Positions 31,561 through 43,208 of a stretch of 64,000 nucleotides of DNA are shown here, in pieces. Positions within the stretch are counted from its first letter, which is position 1. Each line of letters begins with the position of its first letter. The stretch lies in NCBI GenBank assembly GCA_949592205.1, contig CATIUR010000003.1, forward strand, positions 80,008,501 to 80,072,500. The letters run 5' to 3'. Position numbers and translations under genes: made by a program. This DNA is from Helichrysum umbraculigerum. Its lineage: Eukaryota; Streptophyta; Magnoliopsida; Asterales; Asteraceae. The notes under the pieces are model-generated. The model saw only the letters and a list, made by a program, of their open reading frames with translations, did not search any database and was not told the DNA's origin.

Positions 31561-33876
31561 AGTTATCCCACACTTAGACGTTGCTTGTCCTCAAGCAACA
31601 CTCAGTTTCTGAAAACATTTTAAAACAATTTTTAGAGCGAGCTTCAACATTTTTAAGAGTTACCACTGTCAAATGCAAATAAGATAGTTTCAGGAATATA
31701 GGGAAAGATAAGATGATCCTTCCTTAAACAAGAAAAGGTTCTCTTAGGCATACATCCAAATCTCATGATCTTGGAGTACACATGACTAGGCGATCTCACT
31801 AAAGGTGGTCACTCAATTCACTCAAAGTGTATCGGGTTTCCTATCAGTCTAGAACAAAAGAAATCGCTCAAATAGCCAGTCATGCAGCACTCATCGTCAT
31901 AGGCTTGGTCGAGAATCGGATCTCCACCACTTAGGTGAGGACGGTGCTAATTATCCCAAGACATTCATGAGGGTTGTAGTGTTTGATGAGGGGTAAAGGG
32001 TATGGATAGTGGTATTTTTTTTGGGTTGTAAGGGTTGCTTATCTTAAAACAACTGAGATCATAAACAACTTTATTTCAGAACGGAGAGAGAGGTAGCTTT
32101 TGGTCTTCTATCAGAATCTTCTTGTGAGGATGATACTTCAACGGACTTTAAGCTTTATTCTTGCGGAACTATTTTTCTTTTCTTCTTTTTCTTCTTTTTA
32201 TTTTCTTTTTCTGCTTTTGTATTTTTTTTCTATTTTTCTTTTCTTCTTCGGAATTTCTTTGCCAGAGAATTTCCAAGGATATTTTTCTTCTTTTGATTCT
32301 TTCAGAAATCCCTTATCTTGAATGTTTCGAGTCTTTTTCGCGGTGTCAATTTTTCACACCAAGGATTCTTCAATCTTTTTGAGAGCACGAAAGGGGTAGG
32401 ATAAGACATTCTAAAAGATGTTCTTCATAACCTCAGAAATTCTAAGATAAGTTTGGGAGTATTTTGGGAAGTAGGGTTTATTGGGGGTTTTATGAAATGA
32501 AAGGTTTAGGCTCAACAGGGTTTACTAGGCGGATCATTGATACTAAAAATGAGTATCGGAAGGGTTTTGGGCTTGAAGAGATATGTGAAAAGGGGTTTAT
32601 ATCCTAGGGAATGTCAAGGTCATTTAATTGCACCTATACCGCGTACGGTACACACCAATGTGGTCTTGAAGCGTATGTCAAGAGCAAGTTCTAATTCAGA
32701 GATGCATGCATCGGCACACACAAGAAATGATTAGTGAAGCATTAAAGATGAATGCTATTAGGCTCAAGATACCTCACTGCATATAGGGTTGTATGTGCTT
32801 CGTCATGCTTCCATCATATTATTATTTCTTGTTTAAGCAATTTCTACCTTATTTTCCCTAGACTCCGAAATATATTACTCACATCTGAAAATAGCTCCTC
32901 TCAAAAGATATTTTGGCTCAAAATTAGCAGAGTAAATCAATAGATTTAGCTCATACTTTTAATTTTTCTTGAAAAATTTTTGAAAAATGTGAGGAACATT
33001 TTCTGAGATTACTATTTCGGACATTAAAAATCAAAGAAAACTAACCAAGGTATTCTATACCTGCTATCCCACACTTAGAGGAACATTGTCCCTAATGTTC
33101 TCTTTAGTTGAGATTTACTGGAAGTAAAATCCCACACTTAGAGTTTGAACATGTAAGAAAATGTTTCTCAAGTGTTTGTTTTGGGCTGGAATCCCACACT
33201 TAGTGATAAGCTTAGGATAGAGTATAGACTACTTTCACAAACTAACAAAGCAAATAATATACAGAATCATAAACAAAAGAGAGTAAAGGTTAAGACACTC
33301 CCCAGATAGCGAGCAACAAAGAAGCTGAGAATCTGAATTTTGCTGAAAAGAGGTGTTGCCAAGATCTTTTTCTGCATTCATGAAGAGCGGCACAGCTTCA
33401 AGCGTCTTGCTATTTGGTTTTTTTCTCCATCCATTATTCCCTTTGTGAATCAATCTCGTAAGTGTGAACACGTTGGTCGTACCAGTTTACAAACTCAAAG
33501 TATTTGCAAATGAAAAGATAAATCATCATCTCAGAACTTTGAAAAGATATTTTTTACTACAAATCATTTTTATAAAACATGTGTTTTTAAACGAGTTTGA
33601 GCATAATGCATAAAAGTAGTATGCAAGTACCTCAAATGCTCGAAACATATGAATTATCATTTTTCAAATTGATTTCCTTATTTCTGAGACGAGTGGTTTA
33701 TTTGCAAATGAGTTGTAATATCATAAAAGTGTTTTGGTGACGACCAAGTGTGAAGGATGGTCAGAGATATATCTTCACTTATTGACACTGTTCTCTCTAC
33801 ACGTCTTATTACACGGGTTGCCTCCCGAGAAGCGCTGCTTTTAGAGTCGAGAGCTCGACTTTGCCTTCCTTCAGAT
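31561..33876 (-). other. T interior 1: polypurine region and noncoding 3' segment
   Basis: The polypurine signature lies in 31561-31597. The remaining 2.3 kb has no gene. It contains a pyrimidine-rich tract (32165-32250), repeated CTAAGTGTGGGAT cores (33066, 33129 and 33191 as well as 31565), and, just past the stop of the long frame, the hairpin-forming block 'gttgcctcccgagaagcgctgc' (33816-33840). The whole segment is collinear with 11340-16123 of element A outside the latter's ORF. Confidence 0.75.
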
Positions 33877-36800
33877 TTAGTTGGTGATGGAACCACCAGG
33901 ACCGGAAGCGCGCAGAAGTGGAATCCTGGGGTTACGTGGGTATATCCTCAGAAAATGGCGAGCGATGATGTCGACGATGTTTGGAATCTCAGATGAAAAT
34001 ATGGGGAAGCTCTGCAGATGCTGCTCTGTAATCTTTTTTATGTGCAGCAGGTCCCAAGTAATCTCCTTTACTGTGCTGGAGATAATTCCGCGGGAATTTA
34101 CAAAAGAGAATCCATCAGCTTCAATCATCTCTCGTTCAGGATGGTATTGTCTGAGTGAGTCCATAAATCCAAAGAACTGCAGGTGTAAAGTCTCGTGATC
34201 TGCAATACTGGAGTTTACTCCAAGTTCTCGGATAGATTCATGAATACCCTGGATGAGACTGGTCTGGTAGTGGGAAAACGTGAGGTCGGAGTTCTTAAAG
34301 GTATTGTTCATCATGTCGTAAACCTCACGTAATCCGTAGTTGAATATTTGACTGTGCTCTTCATCAGGTACTTCAGCGAAGATTTCCTTGATTCGATTAG
34401 TGAGGAAGTTCGCGATGTTAACCATCGAACCTTCTGGTATAGAAGACGGGATGACACGCGTCCTCTCGTCAGAACTCTCGTACTCGAGATCTTCGGCAAT
34501 CTTGTGAGCGTGGTACTCGATGGTGCAGTCAATGTAGAACCGATGAGGAGAGGTCTCATCAATATGATCATTCCTAGCCATAGAATCTAGGAGTCCCCGA
34601 AGATCATTCATCAACCGGATGTCTATGTCTGCGTCAGGATTCCCAGTAGCATTGTACATATTGCTGCGATAAGAATTTAAGAACTCGTGTTGCTTAGTAG
34701 AATATGGAAATGCGGATCTGAATAGTGTATCATAGATCTTCCTGTACATGAGTCTATGGTCTTCAAAGAACTCTAGCTCCTCAGGTGTTGGTCCAGCAAT
34801 GTAGTGCTCTCGTAGCAGTTGAGCAGCGAGGTCTTCGGCAAAGGCATTTAGGCGGTTGTGAAAGAATCTGTAATCTTGGGAATTCTCGGCTTGGTTGACC
34901 TCAGATTCGGCTATGATTTCCTCAATCAGGTTCCTTTGGTGTGGAGTGTAATCATTGGTGGAGTTAATGATAATGCTTGTCATCATAGGTATGTCGTTTT
35001 CGAATTCTTCAATAGCACTTATCATTTCCTCATGGTTGGAGATAGTCGGAATTTGAGGAGAAGCGGGAACAGTCGAAGATGCCAGAAGTCGGACAGACCG
35101 AATATCTATTGGAACGTCAGTATAGATGATGTCATCGTCATTACTCTCCTCAGTTGGAGTATCCCTAGCCTGGAAATCAGGGAACTCAACAGTATCGGAT
35201 GGTGGAAGGGTGTCATCAGTAATCTGAGATATCGGCTGAGAGGAATCCATCTCGATGTCTTTTTCTTCCTGAGAATCAGAATTACGGCTAGATCCGGAAG
35301 TACTTCCCTTCTCGAACTGACTTCGAGGTGCAGATATGTCAAAGGTTTGAATCCCTTGGGGAAGTCGGGATGCTTTATATGCTGCAATCTTTCTCAAGAG
35401 TTTGTCTCGAAGCTCCGGGTGCTGTGCGGATAAAGCTATAGTCTTCTCAATATTCAGCAGAGCGTCAAGTCGGGGAGACACGAGAGGTTTGGTGGGATCA
35501 ATAGCTGATGCAATGAGTTTCTCCATGGTGAGACCAAATTCTGCATCGTGAGAGTAATCAGTCGGTGGATCTTCATCTGATTCATCTTGTGACAGAGGGA
35601 TGAAGTTCTCGAGGTTCTCGATTTGCATAATCTCTGCTGTCGGTAAATATGAGTCAGGAAGGTATTGATGAGGTGGTGTGGACTGATATACTTCCTCGGG
35701 CTCTGATTCTTCCTGTTCTTCCTCGGATTCTTCCATTTCTTCTGGTTCCGTTTCTTCCATCTCTTCTTCCTCTGGTTCTGTTTGTTCCTCTTCTTCTTCA
35801 TCCTGTTCTGAATCTTCCTCCTCTTCTATTTCTTCTTCTGGTTCAGATTCTTCCATTTCCTCGTCTTCTGATTCTGACTCTTCAGTAGCTGAGATAAGAC
35901 AAGTATGCTCGTATGGCCTGTATGGCTCTGGCTCTGAATCAGAAGTGTCATCATCCGAAGTGACTCTGCCCATGGATATTGCGTATATCTCTGCATGCTC
36001 CATTATTGAACAGTCGTTCTGATCAATCTTGTATGATATTGTCTGTCCATGTGCTCGTAGACTGATAACCTGAGAATATACATCAATAATAGCACGTGCA
36101 GTATTCATGAATGGCCTACCTAGGATAATGGGTATGTTAATGTCTTCCTGTATATCCATCACTACAAAGTCAGTGGGGAAATAAAACCTGTCAACCTTTA
36201 TCATGACGTTCTCAGCAATGCCTTTCGGGTATCGGACTGATTGATCGGCAAGCTGGACGCTCATTTTAGTGGGCTGGAGAGGTCCTAATTCTAATCTGGA
36301 GTAGAGCGAGTAAGGCATCAGATTGATACTAGCTCCAAGATCGGCCAAGGAGCGTATTGTGCCTGAGTGATAGATGGAACAGGGTAAGGTGAATCGACCC
36401 GTGTCTCCTACTTTTTCCGGTAAGGCATTCTGGATGACGGCTGAACACTCGGCGTTCAGGGAGACTTTAGGAGTGGAAGGAATCTTGTCCTTAGTTGCCA
36501 GCATTCGTCGGATGTACTTCGTACTAGAAGGGATTCTAGACACGGTGTCTAAGAATTTTCCATCAAGTTTGAATGACTTGGCATTGTACTTCTTGTGCAG
36601 GCGGTTAGGGAAAGGAATCTCAACTGCACGATTCGGCGTGGGCATTGATTTGGTCTCAACTGTCGGCGGGACAGGAGAATGTTCCCTTGGAGAAGCAATC
36701 ATAGAAGGAGTTGGTTTATCAGAGTTTAAGGTCTTGGCTTCCTCGACGTGGGGGTTCTGAATAGTATTGCTTGGTAAGGTCCCTTGCGGTCGGGTATCGA

Positions 36801-38178
36801 GACGTTGGGCTAACTGACCGATCTGGTTCTCAATGCTTTTCAGGACCGAGAGTTGATTTCGAAGGAATAGATCAGTTTGGTCTTGTCGAGCCGTAGTCTT
36901 TTGGTTGAAAGCGGTCTGACCTTGGATGAATTTGTTGAGGTTGTCATCAGTACTCATGACTGGAATGATGGTCTTTGCAGGCTCAGCAGGCTGGGTATCC
37001 TCAGTGGCGGTTAATGGAAGTGGTTGACTGTATGGAAGTTGTGGTTGTTGGGGGTACGTCGGATATCGTGGCTGAAACCTGGGCTGGAAAGGGGGTTGGT
37101 TGTTCCGTGGAGGATATTGGTTTCCTCGAGTTCTGGGTGGTGAAGTTCTAGCGAAGCCGGGAGGATTTTGAGGTCTGACAGGAAACTGGGCGTAGTAGAC
37201 TAAACCGTCAGTAGGATCTTCGTACTCAACCTCGTATTCTTCAGCGGGATGGTTGGTACAGTTCTGGCAAGCCTGAACTTGGTGGATCTGCTGTGGTTGT
37301 TTCTTCAGATCTGCTATCTGTTTTGTCAGAGTCTCAATTTGATCGCTCAGAGACTTAATGGCTTAAGTTTGGCGGGTATTGTTTGCGGAGATGGGTAAAG
37401 ATGAGGAGTGCTCATCAGACTTCCAATCGTGGTGATGCATCGTCATATCCTCAATCAAGCTCCATGCTTCATCATCAGTAAGTTTCATGAAGTTTCCTTG
37501 AGCTGCTGCGTCAAGATTGATGCGATGGTTAGGATCAAGACCTCGGTAGAAGGTGCACACCTTGTCAGTCTTCGTCATTTGGTGGTTTGGACATTTTCTC
37601 AGTAAACTCTTGAATCGCTCCCATGCCTGTTGGAAGTTTGCGATGTCATTCTTTGCCTGAGTTTGTTTGGACGGGGGAAAGTATCTAGCGAGAAACTTAT
37701 TACCCATGTCGGTCCATGAGGTGATTGAGCCGGTCTCAAGTCCCTCAAACCAGGTAGAAGCATGTAAAGCGAGAGAATAGGGGAACAAGTATAAGCGGAT
37801 GATATCCTGCTCAACCCCATTCTGCTTATAGGAGTTTGAAACCTGAATGAATTTGTCGATATGAGCGTTGGGATCATCACGGGGTAGACCGTGGAATTGG
37901 TAGTTATCTTTTATGAGTTGTATGATGTGGTGTTTAAGCTCAAAAGAAGCTCCGTCAATCACTGGATAGCTAATCGGTCCTCCTCGTCCTTCGATGGATG
38001 GTTTGGTGTTATCGGCGAGAGTAACACGAGCGGCCATTTGTGGAAAACGAGAACGTCTTTCTTTGCGGATGGTACGGATAATCGACTCAGGATCGGGTAC
38101 GAAAATGAGAGATTCAGATCCAGATGATCTGGTCGAATATCGTTGTGGGATATGGGAAGATATTGTCGGTTGGAACAA
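33877..38178 (-). pseudogene. Gag, Athila protease and helical-repeat fusion, T copy 1
   Basis: One minus-strand frame of about 1430 codons; first ATG at 38037 (open from a TTG at 38178). Gag core: DDPNAHIDKF, IRLYLFPYSL, WFEGL, KFLARYFPPSK, AWERFKSLLRKCP. A TAA at 37363-37365 interrupts it. Then comes QACQNCTNHP, a zinc-knuckle remnant without its last Cys. From the ATG at 36957: protease with ADLGASINLMP at residues 205-215 and PIILGRPF at 276-283, a Glu-rich tail (357-422), a linker, and helical modules starting at about 670, 750 and 892. There is no RT. Compared with copy 2 it lacks 24 nt in Gag (eight residues, HDESIYSA, near 37628) and 6 nt in the acidic tail. An element with this protein could package RNA but not reverse-transcribe it. 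Confidence 0.85.
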
Positions 38179-38257
38179 GGAAAAGAAAATAAGAATGAGA
38201 AAGAAGTATCACTAAATAGAAAACTCGTCTGGATGCTTCAGAGTCTTACGATTAACT

Positions 38258-38274
38258 CCCCGGCAGCGGCGCCA
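38258..38274 (-). other. T primer binding site, interior 1
   Basis: The minus strand reads TGGCGCCGCTGCCGGGG, 7 bp after the middle LTR. tRNA-Asp type, identical to that of element A. Confidence 0.85.
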
Positions 38275-38281
38275 AAAAACT

Positions 38282-40894
38282 TGTCGTCCCTCGATCAGTC
38301 ACGGTCGTCAACGCAACGGAAGGAGGACACGGCAGTGGAGTTTTAAATTTATAAGAGCTGGGGACCTAAGTTTTACTACGGCTGTATAGAAGCAGTATGA
38401 CCTAGGGTCGTTCTTCAAGCTAATCGTATTGTGAAACGAGAGTATCAAGACAAGTTGTTTATTTTAGTGATGGGATTTTTAAAACAGAGTTTGAGTGGGT
38501 TTTTATTACTTAGGTCCGTATTTTAAAGCAATTAAATAAAAAGTAAATAAATAGAAAATAGAAATAGGGATGAAATCAGTATGGAGGATATGTGTCTGTT
38601 ATGACTTCGTTAGCTTATGCGGGGGTGATGCTAGGATTTTGATATGAAAACGTCTTTTAAAGGTTTGTGTCTTATCTAAGCTTAATTGTTCGTAGTGTAA
38701 ACACTAGTACCCTACTGATTGGGGAAACCAATTAGTATGTCACTGAATACTAGGCCAAATTGAGTCTGATCGGAGGAGGATGCTCAACTCTTCAACGTTA
38801 TCCAGTGATGGAGTAACGACCCTTCTTGGAATGTTAGTTCCTGGGTGCATGAGATAGAGTAACAAACCCACTAAGGTTCCGACCTTTCTTAACACTACGG
38901 GGATAACAAAGTCAGACAAGGCATTTAAGATTAAGACTTGGTTTTGGTGACTATTAACTTTATATTAATGGTTATATTTTAGTCTAGAGCTTTCATCACG
39001 GTGTACAGTGCGACTATGCATTTCCACAGTTTTCCAGACCCAAGATGTACTAACGGTGTACAGTGCATCTGAGCATTTCCACAGTGTTCCTGATCTTTAG
39101 GTGTACTAACGGTGTACAGTGCGATCAAACATTTCCACAGCTTTGAAGTCAAACCAGGATGTGACACAGTCTTCAACCACCGACATTTCCTTAGCTCTAC
39201 GTATTTGTACTTCACCAAAGGTGTTTCCAACGTTACACGAAGTACAGTGCCATTTATCGTGGTCTTTCCGAGGTCACATACTTTATGGTCACTCTAGACT
39301 AGTTTAAACTACGTTTGTATTAAAGAACAACCATCTATGATATATACCAGCCCTCACTATTTCCCAATAAATCCCTGATTGATTCACGGTGTACTATACG
39401 AAAGGTTTTAAACAGTATTTCCACAGTTACGCAATTCAGACCATGTTTACAGTTTCAGAAAACATAGATAGGTAGTGACCGTTTGATCAAGGTTCGCGAC
39501 TCCTTGTCATAAAGGTTCTAACCACGTTTAATTGGAGGAAAGGCGATTTGGTTTAGAAATTCATAAATACAAGATTAATAGATCACCGGTTTTCATTTAT
39601 ATAATATAACTGGAAACATTATTTTCACAACGGATTGTGCCCACGACTTTCATAGCTTCCACGTTCCGTACTACACACATAAGTGATGATTCCGGCGCTA
39701 TACAAATGAAAGCCGTATAACGTTACCTCCGTTATTTCATAATGTTATCCAATTATATGTTTAAAGCAGCATCACCCCACACATATATAAACTAACTACA
39801 TCATAACAAACACACATGGAAACTACTCACTACGCATAATAACAGATCCTAAATCTAGCATAATAACAATATCAATTATCATTATAACAGATAAGGAAAG
39901 AAGTAACCGTTAATAAAGCGTAGATTGAATAAGCGTTTAGAGAGAGAGTACAAGCAGAACTTCCGCAATATCCTTGACAATATTACAATAAAAGCCCCTG
40001 GACTATTCCCTATGCTATTACAAAAGTAGTCCCTCCGTTAGTTTCAGTTAAATATTAACTGAGAACTAACTGGATCTAACCCTAATTTCTAGAGAGAGAA
40101 AGAAAGAAAGAGAGTTTAGAGAGAGAGAGAGAGTCTGTGAGAGAGAAAGTGGAAATGGAGAAATGAATGGAATGGTGAAGTGTGTAGAATGATGGAGGGG
40201 TGGCCTCCTATTTATAGGCAAAGCTTGAAATCAGCCGAACAACTCGCGAAGCACGCACGTACAAGCAAACGAAGCACAAACGAGCAGCATATGGGGGACA
40301 TAGGGCCATATACGGCCTTCATAGGGCCGTATACGGTGTATAAAGGGCCGTATACGGTCTATGAAGGGCCGTATACGGTGGCCAAGGCCGTATACGGCCT
40401 CCGTCTGATTTTGTTCGTTGCTTAAAACGTCCGTATCTCCTTCGTTATGCGTCCGTTTGACCTGATTCTTTCGCCTGTGTCTTCGTAATTCCGTTACACT
40501 TCTAATGGTGCCAATCTCACTGAAATTGGATGTGTACAACTTTAGCATAGCCGAAATCACTTTATAGGAGTTTGTAACCGTCCAGTCTTTTCCGTCCTTT
40601 GTCCGATTTGCATGATTCTTGATTTTCTCGTCTCGATTTTACCTATTACATCATATCACAAGGTTAGAATATGTTTTTCATAGGATAAATGAGGGTGCGA
40701 GAATTGGTTGCTGCTTATTTGCTCCGTTTTGTTCGTTATTCGGATGTTTTTACTGACTTTTGTAACAACGCCTATATTTTGAGCACTTTAGTGAATTTTG
40801 GTGAATAATGATTGTTTTGGAATGTTTTCACTAAAGATGTGCCCAAAAAGTGTGGAATAATAGCTTTGAAAACATGACTTTTTGCGTTACATCA
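38282..40894 (-). repeat. Array T LTR 2 (middle, shared)
   Basis: 2613 bp. It serves as 3' LTR for interior 2 and 5' LTR for interior 1. It has private changes ('gtatagaagcag', 'gctaggatttt', 'agaacaacc') and shares others with LTR 3 against LTR 1. TATA string at 40207-40217. Confidence 0.95.
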
Positions 40895-43208
40895 AGTTAT
40901 CCCACACTTAGATGTTGCTTGTCCTCAAGCAACACTCAGTTTCTGAAAATATTTCAAAACAATTTTTAGAGCGAGCTTCAACATTTTTAAGAGTTACCAC
41001 TGTCAAATGCAAATAAGATAGTTTCAGGAATATAGGGAAAGATAAGATGATCCTTCCTTAAACAAGAAAAGGTTCTCTTAGGCATACATCCAAATCTCAT
41101 GATCTTGGAGTACACATGACTAGGCGATCTCACTAAAGGTGGTCACTCAAATACTCAAAGTGTATCGGGTTTCCTATCAGTCTAGAACAAAAGAAATCGC
41201 TCAAATAGCCAGTCATGCAGCACTCATCATCATAGGCTTGGTCGAGAATCGGATCTCCACCACTTAGGTGAGGACGGTGCTAATTATCCCAAGACATTCA
41301 TGAGGGTTGTAGTGTTTGATGAGGGGTAAAGGGTATGGATAGTGGTATTTTTTTTGGGTTGTAAGGGTTGCTTATCTTAAAACAACTGAGATCATAAACA
41401 ACTTTATTTCAGAACGGATAGAGAGGTAGCTTTTGGTCTTCTATAAGAATCTTCTTGTGAGGATGATACTTCAACGGACGTTAAGCTTTATTCTTGCGGA
41501 ACTATTTTTCTTTTCTTCTTTTTCTTCTTTTTATTTTCTTTTTCTGCTTTTGTATTTTTTTCTATTTTTCTTTTCTTCTTCATAATTTCTTTGCCAGAGA
41601 ATTTCCAAGGATATTTTTCTTCTTTTGATTCTTTCAGAAATCCCTTATCTTGAATGTTTCGAGTCTTTTTCGCGGTGTCAATTTTTCACACCAAGGATTC
41701 TTCAATCTTTTTGAGAGCACGAAAGGGGTAGGATAAGACATTCTAAAAGATGTTCTTCATAACCTCAGAAATTCTAAGATAAGTTTGGGAGTATTTTGGG
41801 AAGTAGGGTTTATTGGGGGTTTTATGAAATGAAAGGTTTAGGCTCAACAGGGTTTACTAGGCGGATCATTGATACTAAAAATGAGTATCGGAAGGGTTTT
41901 GGGCTTGAAGAGATATGTGAAAAGGGGTTTATATCCTAGGGAATGTCAAGGTCATTTAATTGCACCTATACCGCGTACGGTACACACCAATGTGGTCTTG
42001 AAGCGTATGTCAAGAGCAAGTTCTAATTCAGAGATGCATGCATCGGCACACACAAGAAATGATTAGTGAAGCATTAAAGATGAATGCTATTAGGCTCAAG
42101 ATACCTCACTGCATATAGGGTTGTATGTGCTTCGTCATGCTTCCATCATATTATTATTTCTTGTTTAAGCAATTTCTACCTTATTTTCCCTAGACTCCGA
42201 AATATATTACTCACATCTGAAAATAGCTCCTCTCAAAAGATATTTTGGCTCAAAATTAGCAGAGTAAATCAATAGATTTAGCTCATACTTTTAATTTTTC
42301 TTGAAAAATTTTTGAAAAATGTGAGGAACATTTTCTGAGATTACTGTTTCGGACATTAAAAATCAAAGAAAACTAACCAAGGTATTCTATACCTGCTATC
42401 CCACACTTAGAGGAACATTGTCCCTAATGTTCTCTTTAGTTGAGATTTACTGGAAGTAAAATCCCACACTTAGAGTTTGAACATGTAAGAAAATGTTTCT
42501 CAAGTGTTTGTTTTGGGCTGGAATCCCACACTTAGTGATAAGCTTAGGATAGAGTATAGACTACTTTCACAAACTAACAAAGCAAATAATATACAGAATC
42601 ATAAACAAAAGAGAGTAAAGGTTAAGACACTCCCCAGATAGCGAGCAACAAAGAAGCTGAGAATCTGAATTTTGCTGAAAAGAGGTGTTGCCAAGATCTT
42701 TTTCTGTATTCATGAAGAGCGGCACAGCTTCAAGCGTCTTGCTATTTGGTTTTTTTCTCCATCCATTATTCCCTTTGTGAATCAATCTCGTAAGTGTGAA
42801 CACGTTGGTCGTACCAGTTTACAAACTCAAAGTATTTGCAAATGAAAAGATAAATCATCATCTCAGAACTTTGAAAAGATATTTTTTACTACAAATCATT
42901 TTTATAAAACATGTGTTTTTAAACGAGTTTGAGCATAATGCATAAAAGTAGTATGCAAGTACCTCAAATGCTCGAAACATATGAATTATCATTTTTCAAA
43001 TTGATTTCCTTATTTCTGAGACGAGTGGTTTATTTGCAAATGAGTTGTAATATCATAAAAGTGTTTTGGTGACGACCAAGTGTGAAGGATAGTCAGAGAT
43101 ATATCTTCACTTATTGACACTGTTCTCTCTACACGTCTTATTACACGGGTTGCCTCCCGAGAAGCGCTGCTTTTAGAGTCGAGAGCTCGACTTTGCCTTC
43201 CTTCAGAT
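40895..43208 (-). other. T interior 2: polypurine region and noncoding 3' segment
   Basis: Near-identical repeat of 31561-33876: polypurine signature at 40895-40931, the pyrimidine-rich tract, repeated CTAAGTGTGGGAT cores, and the hairpin block before the stop codon at 43209. No gene. Confidence 0.75.

Noticed and set aside
34858..35433. Plus-strand 191-codon frame opposite the T protein (and 44190-44765)
   Set aside because: Antisense shadow of the long Gag-protease frame with no family features.
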